DNA from: CANIGN01 sp041391385
GTDB taxonomy: Bacteria > Bdellovibrionota > UBA2428
Direction: 5' to 3'
Assembly: GCA_041391385.1 (NCBI GenBank)
Contig: JAWKOD010000005.1
Span: 124,001-188,000, forward strand
Length of the DNA: 64,000 bases
Notes under the pieces: model-generated
The model's database searches: none
Seen by the model: the letters and a program-made list of their open reading frames with translations, nothing else
What the model was told of the DNA's origin: nothing
Part shown: positions 8,072 to 16,955 of the stretch, one piece after another
How the letters are laid out: the number at the start of each line of letters is the position of its first letter
How positions within the stretch are numbered: the stretch's first letter is position 1
Translations under genes and position numbers: made by a program

Positions 8072-8790
8072 TCAGGGTGCTCTTCAAAACGCTGAAGAGT
8101 GAGTCCTGCTTCAATCAAAGCATTTATGACGGAGCTTGTGGGCCAAGCCGTTTCGTATTTTGTACTTTGTTGTTTGATGTCTTCTTTTATCTTCCCAACA
8201 TAAGTCTCGGGCCAGTCATTTGAGCTAAGGATTTTGCCCGAAAAGTATCCTTCAAACTCCGGGTCAAAGCTGAGTTCAGATGCCTTCATGTCGAAGAAGT
8301 AGGTGATGGGGTGGCCTTCAAAAATATATGCTCTTCCTTGAGGTTTTAGAAGTCGAGCAACTACTTTTGCCCAAGCTTTGATGTCCATATTCCAATTGAG
8401 TGCTCCTCTGCCTGTGTAAACGAGGTCAGCGGTACCATTGAGATCGGCTGGAGTTTCTAGCACATCAGACTGATACCATTTAGCATTCATTCCCAAGGCT
8501 TGGGATTTTTCTTTTGCGATGTTAATCATTTCGTCACTGATATCAACGCCAATAACTTCTTTGGCCCCTAAATTGATAAGGGAGAGAGAGTCGTGCCCCC
8601 CTGCACACTGAAGATGGATTGCTCGATCACACCATTCATTTAAGTTTTTGAGAAATTTCATTTCAGGTGGACAAAAATTCTTCCCACCGTTTTTTAAGAA
8701 AGCAATGCTCTCATCTAGAGTTTTTCTATAAGTTGAAGCAGCTTCGTTCCACGCCTGGCGATTGCTCTGGTGTTTATCTTTCATGGGCAA
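7984..8790 (-). CDS. Class I SAM-dependent methyltransferase
   Basis: A 268-residue Rossmann methyltransferase. Motif I is LQCAGGHDSLSL (about 59-70), the acidic end of beta-2 is EVIGVDIS (about 78-85), motif II/III is WYQSDVLETP (about 106-115), and motif IV follows in LVYTGRG. This layout matches small-molecule methyltransferases of the UbiE/Methyltransf_25 kind. The glycine-rich motif has Ala-Gly-Gly in place of the usual Gly-x-Gly-x-Gly, a tolerated variant. The substrate is unknown. It is transcribed divergently from the DoxX gene, and its 3' end overlaps a coding remnant, suggesting that it was inserted there. Confidence 0.8.
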   Translation of the reverse strand: MPMKDKHQSNRQAWNEAASTYRKTLDESIAFLKNGGKNFCPPEMKFLKNLNEWCDRAIHLQCAGGHDSLSLINLGAKEVIGVDISDEMINIAKEKSQALGMNAKWYQSDVLETPADLNGTADLVYTGRGALNWNMDIKAWAKVVARLLKPQGRAYIFEGHPITYFFDMKASELSFDPEFEGYFSGKILSSNDWPETYVGKIKEDIKQQSTKYETAWPTSSVINALIEAGLTLQRFEEHPDAYWEEFPNLAESKRRMFPNTYSILATKT

Positions 8791-8908
8791 TAAAGTAGTT
8801 CAATAAAATTAGATTTGCGACAGGTGGAGAGGGACAGCACTAAAATTAGTTCAGCACTTGGTTCAATTTTTAGATTTTGCTGTAAACTTGCTTTAAGAGG
8901 AGATTTTC

Positions 8909-9298
8909 ATGAAAAATAAATTAACCGTTATTGCACGTATTCTATTGGGCTTTGTATTCTTTGCGGGTGGTATTGCCGGGTTGTTTCATTTGGCGCCTAT
9001 GCCTGCGGACTTACCTGCTCGAATGGTGACTTTTAATGAAGGCCTTATGGCTTCTGGTTATTTTATGCCTTTTTTAAAAGCGACGGAAACTATTTGTGGT
9101 GCACTTTTATTGAGCGGTTTTTTTGTACCTTTGGCTTTAGTGGTTCTTGCTCCCATCGTAATACACATTACACTTGTAAATGCTTTCTTGATGCCAAGCG
9201 GATTACCCATAGCTGCTATTTTGGTTGCACTTATGATTTACCTCTCGTTTTTCACGCCGAAATACTCAGGTACAATTAAACAGCTTTTCCGTAGATAG
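8909..9298 (+). CDS. DoxX-family membrane protein
   Basis: A 129-residue protein with four hydrophobic segments and the DoxX-type opening (ARILLGFVFFAGGIAGLFH, about 10-28), followed by ATETICGALLLSGFFVPLALV, the second conserved block of the family. These proteins sit in the inner membrane, and many are linked to redox or sulfur metabolism, but the activity here cannot be told. An AGAGGAG ribosome site lies before ATG 8909. A single gene between the divergent methyltransferase and the convergent large lipoprotein gene. Confidence 0.75.
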   Translation: MKNKLTVIARILLGFVFFAGGIAGLFHLAPMPADLPARMVTFNEGLMASGYFMPFLKATETICGALLLSGFFVPLALVVLAPIVIHITLVNAFLMPSGLPIAAILVALMIYLSFFTPKYSGTIKQLFRR

Positions 9299-9321
9299 AT
9301 GAGCTTGTGCGATCCACACTT

Positions 9322-12300
9322 TTATCTATTGTAAAACTTATAACAAGAGTTGCGAGCAGTGCTAGTGCTACATTTTGGCATAATCTGTAAGTCTTTTCTC
9401 ATGTGCTTAATTTCACTTGGAGTACACTGCTTTATGTTTGAATTGTAATGCTGGCCTTCTCTCCATTGAGCGGCATACTTAAACGAGTTTGCACATTCCC
9501 ATTTATTGGTGCATGAGTTGTATTTGCCAACGCTAATGTAACTATCAACTTTAGTTAAAAATCGTTCGTCTGTAACCCAAGTTGTACAGCCTTCAGTTTT
9601 TCTCACTTTTCCTTTGTTGAGGTCCATTTTATTTCCGTCCCATGTACGTGTTCCACACGTGGGTTTGGGACTTGGGCTCGGAGTAGGTTTGTTGTCATTG
9701 CATGTGCAACTGAACTCTATGATGTCCATGTCTTTACCTTTGTTGTCTTTGTTTTTGCATGAGATTGCGCTGTTGTTCCAGGTGCATTTAAAGAAGTCTG
9801 TCCCCTCTGCTCGTAAAAATTTAGAAGTGTAATTGGCAGGACATTCGTTTTGAATCGTTGCAGATTTTCCTTTTTCAAGATTGAGGTGATAGCGATTGAT
9901 GATTATTCCTGGCTTTGGTTTACCGGGAACAATGGGATCAAACCAGTTGTTGATGCCGCGAGTGTTATCAACGGCTTTGCCGATAATCTTGCTGCGTTTA
10001 ACCGTTGCACCACTACATTCATCTACAGGTACTTCTTTTAGTTTGCAGGATTGGTGTTTAACGCTCCATTCGTATTTTGTGTTTCTGCATACGCCTGAGT
10101 TTTGATTTTCTGTACGATAGCCTTCAGCGCTTCGTGCCCCTTCGCTCCAGCCACTTTCGATACTACAATCTTCACCTGGTGCAACCCAAGCGGGATTGTT
10201 ACAGGTTTTTTGGAAAGACTCAGTTTGTGCGATATCTAGAGGATCGAGTACAACGCGTTCTGCTGCAGACCATCCTCCGTCAATTCCCTCAGAAGAGCTT
10301 GAGCTACTGCTACTACTTCCGCCGCCGTCATCATCATCGTCATCGCTAGAGGATGATGAGCTACTGCTACTACTTGAAGAAGAACTTGAGTATCTTCGGC
10401 AGCTACCGTCGGGGTCTCTAATTTCATCACTTGCACATGGGGGACGACATTCCTCCCGACTTTCGCTTTGTTCATCAACAGTAAAAGTGACAATGACTTT
10501 TTCTGAATTAGGAGCAACGCAACTACAGGTTTCCACTCCGCTATTATCAGTTCGAGTTGAGCCAGGTAAAATGACAGCGCAGTTAGGAGAGCATTTTTGT
10601 TGAGAAGGGTTCCAGTTATAAGCTTCATTTCGGCATGTGCCATTTGCTTGATATTCTGTTTTGTATCCATCAACACTTGGCGCGCCTTCGCTCCATCCAG
10701 ATTCAATAGCGCAATCAGTTCCGGGAAATACGAATGCAGGTTTGTTACATGTCTTTTTAGAGTATTCAGCTAAACCGGGGTCGAGCGGGTCAAGAACGAG
10801 ATTCTCTACGTCAGACCAACCACCATCTTGGCCCTTGGCTACGAAGTAGCTTAGGCTAGATTCTTGCCCACATTCGTCTTGGTATACGGAATCGCAAGGC
10901 AAGACTTTTACTTTTATTTCGAGAGGGTTAAGGTTTTCTGGGTTTAATCGTAGGTTGTCGAGTGCGAGTATGACTTGTGAGGAGTTGGGTTGATTTGCGT
11001 CCCACTGTGGAACAAGGCCACTTCCTACACATGGCTGCCAGTCAGTATAGTAGTTAGAGCCTGCAACTTGTCTTGCTTGAACCAGGCACTTGGCAAATGT
11101 TTCACTTTCGGGTGCAGGGTTTGTGCAATGAATAGCGAGTTGTGTTTCATCAGCTTGGCTAGGATTATTAATTGTTGATCCGCTATTTCCTATAAGATTT
11201 ACTTCACATGAAGGGGCTTCGTAGGGGTATTCAGGTTGGAAAGCGTCTGAGACATCATTTCTTGCGTTGCCCGCTATATCTTGAATGTTTGTTTCTACCC
11301 GATAGAGATGGTCGAAGTTCAAAGTGTCGGTTTGAACAATAGAGGCCGAGCTGTAGTCGCAAGGCACGTGAGTATATTTTTGAGGGTCGTTTAGATCACT
11401 GATATCGAGGTCATTTAAGCGGCATGTAATGCCTGCGTTGTTGGCAGCAAGTCCACTTTCGTTAGTGGGTTCAAAGTAGTTAAAGGTGGCGAGGATTCCG
11501 CTGCTTTTATTTACCACATTTATGTTGTTGGGTTCTAAGCGAGGAACTTTTATGTCATAGCGAAAGGAGTCTGAAGCTTCGCCTTTACCAAGGACAGTGT
11601 TCAAGGCGCGACTGCTATCCGTTGCAGTTATCTTTATTTTTATTCGATCACCTGAGTTAGCATCTATAGAAGAGGTGCTAAAGCTTCCTTTCCATTTGCA
11701 ACTTACGCCTCCATCGGGTTGAGAAATACAAATGGTTCCAGGAATACTTCCTGTGCTTATTTGGCAATCTTTTTGAATAACTTCGAGCGTTCGTTCATTA
11801 GTTACTTCGCATTTAAAGTCGAGGAGAGTAGGAGTTTTGTTGTAAGTGCAACTAAAAGCGCTCATTTGTCCAAGAGTGTTTTTCCAGGAATCATTAAGGG
11901 GACTTGTTATGGAGCATAGGAATTGGCCGGGGGCTCCACTCCCGAGCGTGAACGTTTGGCTGTCAGCGGTACTGGCTTGATTGCCAGCTGCATCCCAAGA
12001 GCTCACGTGAAATCGGTAATCAGCACCTTCGGTGAGTATCAGAGAAGGGAAGCTCATGGATGAAGCATAAGCTTTCCCTGATCCTTGCTTTTTGCTTCCA
12101 CAAATATTTCCCGAGGAGTCTGCTAAGAGTTCATTTACACTGCCGTTCACAATCTCTTGTCCAGCAGCATTGTAGAGTTTTCCATTCGATAAATTTTCGA
12201 GTGCACAGGTGAAATGGGTGACTCCTGATGTCTCGTCGTTTCCTGAAAAGTAGAACGTTGCAGAATTTGCAGCCAATGTTGCATTGTCTATTTCGACAGA

Positions 12301-13344
12301 GGGGGACACTGTGTCTTTTATAAAGTTAACACAAGACGCTGGACCATTTATTCCATCGTAAGCACAGAAAGCATAGGCACCATCTGAGTTTGTTCCTGAG
12401 AATTCCAAAAGGCGCGATAAGTTGCCACAGTTTTCAATCGCAAATCCTTCTGGGCCGCTGAGCTCACATAAGTTTTGCCATTCGCCGTTAGGGCAGCTGT
12501 AGCTAATCTCTAAGGAGTTTTGACGAAGGTATGGAGCAACACTCTGAAACTCGCAAAGGCCTGGATTTTCTGAACTTGGATCAATTGAGCGTGAGTGAAC
12601 AAGAACACTTTTAAGCGTATTTGGAGTATCGTCGTTTAGATTGAGATTCCCAGCGTTGTCTTGAACTCTAAAAAAAGCCCAGTAGTCCTTATCTGCTTCT
12701 AAGTTAAGCAGCGTGAAACGACCAGCAGAACAATCTTCCCAAGTGCTTTCATCGGGGAGAGAGGGGGATGCACTGTAAGCACAGCCAATGCCCGCGATTC
12801 CACTACTTGGAACATTGACTCCTTCGATTTGGGTAGGGTCTTGAGCATCGAAATCAAGGGTGATGCTGTTTGTTGTTTTTGTGATCTCAGTAACATTTGA
12901 TACCTGAGGGCTTGTGGCATCAACTGCAAATTCAAAAATTGCAGTTGCAGATATGTTAGAGGTTTCAGGGTCAATGGCTTGGATTTCTACTTGGTAGGAG
13001 CCGTTTTCTAGCCCGACAAGATTAAGGCTGCCCTCTCCGTCACATGCAGTGAATGAAGATTCGTTAGCAGACTTACATTGTGCTGAAATCGTAACGTCGT
13101 TATCTGAGCATTTGTAATATACAAGGGCTTCGCTGAGTGAGCTGTAGTTTACGATAATGTTAGATGCGCCACCAACCGTAGCGAAATTTTTTCCTGTAAA
13201 AACACAGGATGCAGATGTTGTGCTGAATGCGCTAAAGGTTATTCCAGAGGAAAGGCTTGAGGTGTCGACATTGCCCCCGGAGTTCTTACAAGCGGATAAA
13301 AGCAGAAGTCCTAGGCCAAGGTCTCTTAGGTTCCGGATATACAT
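9322..13344 (-). CDS. Very large Cys-rich surface lipoprotein with Ser/Asp repeats
   Basis: About 1340 residues, starting at MYIRNLRD (ATG 13344, preferred over the ATG five codons upstream because it gives a compact signal peptide). The lipobox LLLSAC puts the lipidated Cys about 19 residues in. The N-terminal two thirds look like repeated Ig/FN3-like beta domains with many cysteine pairs. Then come two copies of an about 80-residue Cys-containing domain (each opening GGWS and containing ESGWSEGA and a CRN motif), joined by a low-complexity linker of Ser, Asp and Gly runs, and a Cys-rich C-terminal domain. This suggests an outer-membrane-anchored, surface-exposed adhesin or matrix protein. 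No catalytic motif is seen. Confidence 0.75.
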   Translation of the reverse strand: MYIRNLRDLGLGLLLLSACKNSGGNVDTSSLSSGITFSAFSTTSASCVFTGKNFATVGGASNIIVNYSSLSEALVYYKCSDNDVTISAQCKSANESSFTACDGEGSLNLVGLENGSYQVEIQAIDPETSNISATAIFEFAVDATSPQVSNVTEITKTTNSITLDFDAQDPTQIEGVNVPSSGIAGIGCAYSASPSLPDESTWEDCSAGRFTLLNLEADKDYWAFFRVQDNAGNLNLNDDTPNTLKSVLVHSRSIDPSSENPGLCEFQSVAPYLRQNSLEISYSCPNGEWQNLCELSGPEGFAIENCGNLSRLLEFSGTNSDGAYAFCAYDGINGPASCVNFIKDTVSPSVEIDNATLAANSATFYFSGNDETSGVTHFTCALENLSNGKLYNAAGQEIVNGSVNELLADSSGNICGSKKQGSGKAYASSMSFPSLILTEGADYRFHVSSWDAAGNQASTADSQTFTLGSGAPGQFLCSITSPLNDSWKNTLGQMSAFSCTYNKTPTLLDFKCEVTNERTLEVIQKDCQISTGSIPGTICISQPDGGVSCKWKGSFSTSSIDANSGDRIKIKITATDSSRALNTVLGKGEASDSFRYDIKVPRLEPNNINVVNKSSGILATFNYFEPTNESGLAANNAGITCRLNDLDISDLNDPQKYTHVPCDYSSASIVQTDTLNFDHLYRVETNIQDIAGNARNDVSDAFQPEYPYEAPSCEVNLIGNSGSTINNPSQADETQLAIHCTNPAPESETFAKCLVQARQVAGSNYYTDWQPCVGSGLVPQWDANQPNSSQVILALDNLRLNPENLNPLEIKVKVLPCDSVYQDECGQESSLSYFVAKGQDGGWSDVENLVLDPLDPGLAEYSKKTCNKPAFVFPGTDCAIESGWSEGAPSVDGYKTEYQANGTCRNEAYNWNPSQQKCSPNCAVILPGSTRTDNSGVETCSCVAPNSEKVIVTFTVDEQSESREECRPPCASDEIRDPDGSCRRYSSSSSSSSSSSSSSSDDDDDDGGGSSSSSSSSSEGIDGGWSAAERVVLDPLDIAQTESFQKTCNNPAWVAPGEDCSIESGWSEGARSAEGYRTENQNSGVCRNTKYEWSVKHQSCKLKEVPVDECSGATVKRSKIIGKAVDNTRGINNWFDPIVPGKPKPGIIINRYHLNLEKGKSATIQNECPANYTSKFLRAEGTDFFKCTWNNSAISCKNKDNKGKDMDIIEFSCTCNDNKPTPSPSPKPTCGTRTWDGNKMDLNKGKVRKTEGCTTWVTDERFLTKVDSYISVGKYNSCTNKWECANSFKYAAQWREGQHYNSNIKQCTPSEIKHMRKDLQIMPKCSTSTARNSCYKFYNR
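10301..10375. repeat. In-frame direct repeat in the poly-Ser/Asp linker
   Basis: The 18-mer GAGCTACTGCTACTACTT occurs at 10301-10318 and again at 10358-10375, separated by 57 bases (19 codons), with simple CAT/CTA-type triplets between. Recombination or slippage between copies would change linker length without breaking the frame. Confidence 0.7.
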
Positions 13345-13665
13345 GATGATCTCATCCAACTCCCTAGTTTTAGAAATGGGATGAAGATTGGATGAATTTT
13401 ATCCTAAGTGTTTCAGGGCTTTACAGCTGGAAGCCCCCCCAGAGCGGGTCTTCTAAAAATTGGCCGTTTCTTGACTTTTGGGGGCTCTGCATAAGGCTTA
13501 GGGCCTCGTTTTGCTTTAAGAAGGCATTAAGCCTAAAAGATTTTCTTTATTTAAGGGATTTAGCTCATAAGTGGTGCTAATAATTACTGCGTGACTTCTA
13601 TTTGGACCTCAGGACTTCAGTTCCGGACCTCGTAGTGGCACCTAGCCTTAAGGAGGTTATTATAA
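13345..13665. other. Intergenic region between lipoprotein and RRM genes
   Basis: About 320 bases without a convincing gene. It must hold the divergent promoters of the lipoprotein (minus) and the RNA-binding protein (plus). A weak inverted repeat pairs AGCCCCC (13432-13438) with GGGGGCT (13480-13486). The last 60 bases are the leader of the RRM gene and end with an unusually strong ribosome site, TAAGGAGG at 13649-13656. I see no tRNA or recognisable riboswitch. Confidence 0.4.
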
Positions 13666-14004
13666 ATGGGAAATAAATTATTTGTTGGCAATCTATCTTT
13701 TTCTGCAACTGAGCAGTCGCTCAAGGACACATTTTCACAATGTGGCACTGTAGAATCTGCAAAAATTATTACTGATCGTGATACTGGTCGTAGCAAAGGT
13801 TTCGGATTCGTAGAAATGGGATCTGACTCTGAAGCTGCTGATGCAATTTCTAAGCTTAACGGCACTGAAGTTGACGGTCGCGCTATGTCTGTAAGTGAAG
13901 CTAAACCACAAGCTCCTCGCGAAGGCGGCGGCGGTGGTCGTGGTGGATACGGCGGCGGCGGTGGTCGCAGCGGTGGCGGCGGCGGTGGCCGTGGTCGTTA
14001 CTAA
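13666..14004 (+). CDS. Glycine-rich RRM RNA-binding protein
   Basis: A 112-residue protein with one RNA recognition motif (residues 4-80) and a Gly/Arg-rich tail (about 84-112). RNP2 is LFVGNL (residues 5-10) and RNP1 is SKGFGFVEM (about 44-52), with both aromatic positions kept. Bacterial proteins of this layout (cyanobacterial Rbp type and many proteobacterial ones) bind single-stranded RNA and are often cold-induced. The strong TAAGGAGG ribosome site and the clean downstream terminator mark it as a highly expressed single-gene unit. The tail is encoded by repetitive GGC/GGT codons. Confidence 0.92.
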   Translation: MGNKLFVGNLSFSATEQSLKDTFSQCGTVESAKIITDRDTGRSKGFGFVEMGSDSEAADAISKLNGTEVDGRAMSVSEAKPQAPREGGGGGRGGYGGGGGRSGGGGGGRGRY

Positions 14005-14034
14005 GAATTTTTAGTAGCTATTACAAAATAAATT

Positions 14035-14075
14035 AAAAGCCTCCTACCTTAGCGGGTAGGGGGCTTTTTTGTTTT
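14035..14075 (+). terminator. Rho-independent terminator of the RRM gene
   Basis: AAAAGCCTCCTACC pairs with GGGTAGGGGGCTTTTTT around a short TTAGC loop, and a T-run follows. It lies 31 bases after the stop codon on the plus strand. Confidence 0.85.
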
Positions 14076-14161
14076 AAACGTCAAAACAGTCCTCCTCCGA
14101 AAAGGTATGTTGATCTAGTTGATATCGAGTAGAATGCTTTAATGTCGACGGCTGGTTTTCA

Positions 14162-14740
14162 GTGATCGTTCAAGACCTCATTGAGAGAGGTTACTCTATT
14201 CAGGAAAACTTTTTAAGTACCGCTGAAGTACAGCTCTTGTCCGATGAAATCAATACGTTGTTTGAGTCTGGAGCGTTTCAAAGTGCGTCGATTGGGAATA
14301 AAACTAAAACAGTACATGATCACAGTATTCGAAGTGATAAAACTTACTGGCTTAATTCACAGTTGCTGACGAGTGCTCAGCAGATTTTATTTACGGCACT
14401 CGAAAAAATTCGCTTGGAGTGCAATGAGCAAATGTTACTTGGCTTATTTGATTTTGAAGGACACTATTCAATTTTCTCAAAGGATTCACTTTATCAAAAA
14501 CATTTTGATTCTTTTAAGGACTCTGACTTGCGTGTCCTATCAGTTGTTATGTATTTCAATCAAGACTGGAAGGATGGCGACGGTGGGGAGCTTTTGTTAC
14601 ACTCACAAATAGATCTTAAAGTTAAGCCTCTTGCTGGAACCTTGGTTCTTTTTTTGAGTCACGACATTGAGCATGAAGTTTTAACTTCATGCATAACTAG
14701 AAGAAGCTTTTCTGGATGGTTCAAAAAACGCCCACTGTGA
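14162..14740 (+). CDS. 2OG-Fe(II) oxygenase (SM-20 / prolyl-hydroxylase-like)
   Basis: A 192-residue double-stranded beta-helix dioxygenase. The iron ligands are visible as H114-x-D116 (KHFDSF) and H171 (DIEHEV), and the 2-oxoglutarate-binding Arg is R180 or R181 in ITRRSFSGWF, a C-terminal signature shared with bacterial SM-20/EGLN-like proteins. Such enzymes hydroxylate prolines or other side chains in target proteins; the target here is unknown. It starts at GTG 14162, and the next in-frame ATGs would delete the N-terminal helices. The convergent downstream gene ends 5 bases away. Confidence 0.82.
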   Translation: MIVQDLIERGYSIQENFLSTAEVQLLSDEINTLFESGAFQSASIGNKTKTVHDHSIRSDKTYWLNSQLLTSAQQILFTALEKIRLECNEQMLLGLFDFEGHYSIFSKDSLYQKHFDSFKDSDLRVLSVVMYFNQDWKDGDGGELLLHSQIDLKVKPLAGTLVLFLSHDIEHEVLTSCITRRSFSGWFKKRPL

Positions 14741-14744
14741 TGAC

Positions 14745-15794
14745 TTATGTTGATGATGTCTCAGGTGATGTGTTCGGATCATCCGAATCAGGTTTTTTAG
14801 TTTCAGGGTATTGGTCAAATCTTGCAAAAACGTATGAAGCTTTAAATGCCACGAGTGAAAATCCGAGTGAAATGAGTGCAATGTCTAAAAGTAAAAAGCT
14901 AAAAAAACGTTCATATAGTTTTTCAGTTTCTGAATCGTCGAGTACTTCATAGGAAAAAAGACAGCTGCTAGACTGAAAGCTAAAGCAATATTTTTTTGCA
15001 AACTCTTTAATGTCTGCGTACTCATCGCTTGCACCCTCTATTGATCCAGCATCTAAGACGTCATTAATGGTAACTTTCTTTTCAGGGGTAGCGCTTTTAA
15101 GAGGTGCAGGTTCTTGGTTAAACGCAGAGTAGTTTATAAAAATGAAGCAAATGAGGGCTATCCCTAGTGGAAGGTATGCTTTTTCCTTGATTTGAGCGTA
15201 CCACAAAGAGCGAGAGTTTTTGAGCGAGCTGCGCTCAACAAGTATTAGTTTTTCAAATTCAGATTCGGAGAAGCTTTGACTGACAGGATAGTCCTTAAGG
15301 TATCGAGTATCCGTGTCGATTTGTCCTACGAGAAGATGTGAGTTACTTCCGGGGCGTCGAAAGTAAAGGTAGAGGCCTAAGATGTAAAGTACAGTAGCAA
15401 AGTAAATTTGTGTAAGTTCTGAAAACAATAAAATACATAAGAAGCCTAAGCCCAAGAATATCAAGGGCCGGTAGTCTTTTTCTCTTTTGTAGCCAAGGGT
15501 TGCCTGGATTGGGATCTCAAAAGTTTTAGTTTCTTCGGGTGTTTCGTAATAGACATTGTGAGTGCTACCAATTGCGTACTCTGGGTATTGTGTGGAATTT
15601 GTGTTTTTAAAAAAATACTTCTCCGCTTTATAACTAAAGCTCAGGATTGCATTGTAATAGCCTGTTTTTTCATCTTTTAAATACCCGAGTAAGGTGCCCG
15701 TAGTAACTTGTAAGCTTTTCAATATGTTTTTCTCTTTTTGAAGAGCGACAAGGGCATAAATGCTAAGTGCAAGACTAAGGAAGATTAGAAGCAT
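14745..15794 (-). CDS. Inner-membrane protein with DUF3592-like domain
   Basis: A 349-residue protein. After an N-terminal transmembrane helix comes an extracytoplasmic beta-rich segment (about 30-100; TGTLLGYLK, ILSFSYKAEKYFF and GSTHNVYYETPEE), whose order of elements matches DUF3592-type membrane proteins. Two more helices (about 110-145) follow, then a cytoplasmic stretch, another helix (about 203-222), a soluble segment and a last helix (about 298-318). The C-terminus is acidic and Ser/Pro-rich. No enzymatic motif is present. It may be the last gene of a leftward unit with the small exported protein and pilin-like gene, although about 60 bases separate them. Confidence 0.65.
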   Translation of the reverse strand: MLLIFLSLALSIYALVALQKEKNILKSLQVTTGTLLGYLKDEKTGYYNAILSFSYKAEKYFFKNTNSTQYPEYAIGSTHNVYYETPEETKTFEIPIQATLGYKREKDYRPLIFLGLGFLCILLFSELTQIYFATVLYILGLYLYFRRPGSNSHLLVGQIDTDTRYLKDYPVSQSFSESEFEKLILVERSSLKNSRSLWYAQIKEKAYLPLGIALICFIFINYSAFNQEPAPLKSATPEKKVTINDVLDAGSIEGASDEYADIKEFAKKYCFSFQSSSCLFSYEVLDDSETEKLYERFFSFLLLDIALISLGFSLVAFKASYVFARFDQYPETKKPDSDDPNTSPETSST

Positions 15795-15855
15795 GAAATT
15801 ATCTTAACGCAACAATGCTCTTTAGTCTTATGCTCTTAGGTCAACGTAATTTGCT

Positions 15856-16164
15856 TTATTTTATGGGTGCAAGAGTGTGCTCAGTTTTCCAGAAGGCATT
15901 TGTGTACTGTGAGGTGTCTAATTCTTTAGCTTTGCTCTGCACCGCTACTATTTCTTTTGAGATTGTAGGTGTGTCTTTGTTTGAAGTTTCAATCTCTATA
16001 GGTGAATTGATTATTTTGGTTGGAGTTATCGTTTTAGCATCAGAGATTGCGGATTTTTCTATGGCTTCTGTTGATTGAATTCTGGGTGCTCTTCGTTCTG
16101 CAAAAATCAGAGTAGAAAGAAATAGGCTCCCAAAAATAAAAAAAGAATACTTTTGTAACTTCAT
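15856..16164 (-). CDS. Small exported protein of unknown function
   Basis: A 102-residue protein with a clear signal peptide (SFFIFGSLFLSTLIFAERR, residues 7-25) and a Thr/Ser/Ile-rich mature part of about 80 residues. I know no family. It follows the pilin-like gene by about 50 bases on the same strand, so the two could be cotranscribed and the small protein could be a minor partner of the pilus system. An opposite-strand open frame covers most of the same bases, but the signal peptide favours this strand. Confidence 0.55.
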   Translation of the reverse strand: MKLQKYSFFIFGSLFLSTLIFAERRAPRIQSTEAIEKSAISDAKTITPTKIINSPIEIETSNKDTPTISKEIVAVQSKAKELDTSQYTNAFWKTEHTLAPIK

Positions 16165-16215
16165 CTAACTATTCTAACTCTGCCAAAGAATTGACGTATT
16201 AAGATTTGGTTAAGT

Positions 16216-16881
16216 TTAGAGAGAGCAAAGAAGAGTTCCGTTTGTGGGTTGTCTTGAGTTCGCCCAGATGTTCCCATCGGCAGTATTGTAAATCCAGCTA
16301 GGGGTTTCTGAGGAGGTGTCGGACCATGAAGGCCAAATATCATTGAGGTTGATTGATCCATGGTATGCATTTGTTGCACTTGTAGTTACCGATGCACATT
16401 GATTATAGGGCGGCGTTATGTTGACACCAAGGACCCCTCCATATTGTGAGGCATTTGCGAAAGGGTTGTTGGGGAGTGGTTTCGAGTCTGTTAAGAAGGT
16501 GAGGCTTTGGCCATTAGGTGCACTACTTCGTAAGCAATCGCTAAAGTCAGCGTCTCCACTATGGAGCACAAGGTTCGTTGCTATTTTAAAAGTTGAAAAG
16601 TGAAAGTTGGCGTCTTTTCCGCATCTTAAAATAGCTTCTTTTTCTCGTAATTTTATTGCGGTTCTCATGTTTCTTAAGAACTCCTGGACAGAGGCAACTC
16701 TTCCTTCATCTCGAAAATCTAGGAAAGAGGGCAGGGCAACGGCACCGATGATAGCAACAAGAGCAATAACCATTAGAAGTTCGATCATAGTAAAGCCTGA
16801 ACGAGGAGAAGCTTTCCATTGCTTCATCCATAAGCTAAATATATTCGTAGTGCTTTTCTTTTGCTTTTTTTTCTTAATCAT
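16216..16881 (-). CDS. Type IV pilin-like / pseudopilin protein
   Basis: A 221-residue protein with a prepilin N-terminal methylation motif. The leader ends in SGFTMIELLMVIALVAII (residues 28-45), with the invariant Gly before the cleavage site and Glu at mature position 5. The 27-residue leader is unusually long and basic (a KKKKQKK stretch). The globular part contains several Cys and ends WANSRQPTNGTLLCSL. Such proteins are processed by PilD and assembled into type IV pili or T2SS pseudopili. The long leader and the lack of other pilus genes nearby point to a stand-alone minor pilin. Confidence 0.85.
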   Translation of the reverse strand: MIKKKKQKKSTTNIFSLWMKQWKASPRSGFTMIELLMVIALVAIIGAVALPSFLDFRDEGRVASVQEFLRNMRTAIKLREKEAILRCGKDANFHFSTFKIATNLVLHSGDADFSDCLRSSAPNGQSLTFLTDSKPLPNNPFANASQYGGVLGVNITPPYNQCASVTTSATNAYHGSINLNDIWPSWSDTSSETPSWIYNTADGNIWANSRQPTNGTLLCSL

Positions 16882-16955
16882 CTAACTACCTTTATGCTAA
16901 GGGAGCTTTTTCAAAACTCAAAGATGAAGGTTAACGCGCGCTGTCGGAGGTGTGT

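Noticed and set aside
10236..10706. A 156-codon frame inside the lipoprotein gene
   Set aside because: It is a shadow of the Ser/Asp-rich linker in another frame; the long lipoprotein frame has the signal peptide and domain order.
13392..13580. A 62-codon frame upstream of the RRM gene
   Set aside because: It lacks a ribosome site and a sensible composition; the region is a promoter/leader area.
15815..16078. An 87-codon plus-strand frame
   Set aside because: The opposite frame (15856-16164) has a clear signal peptide; this one has no ribosome site or sensible composition.
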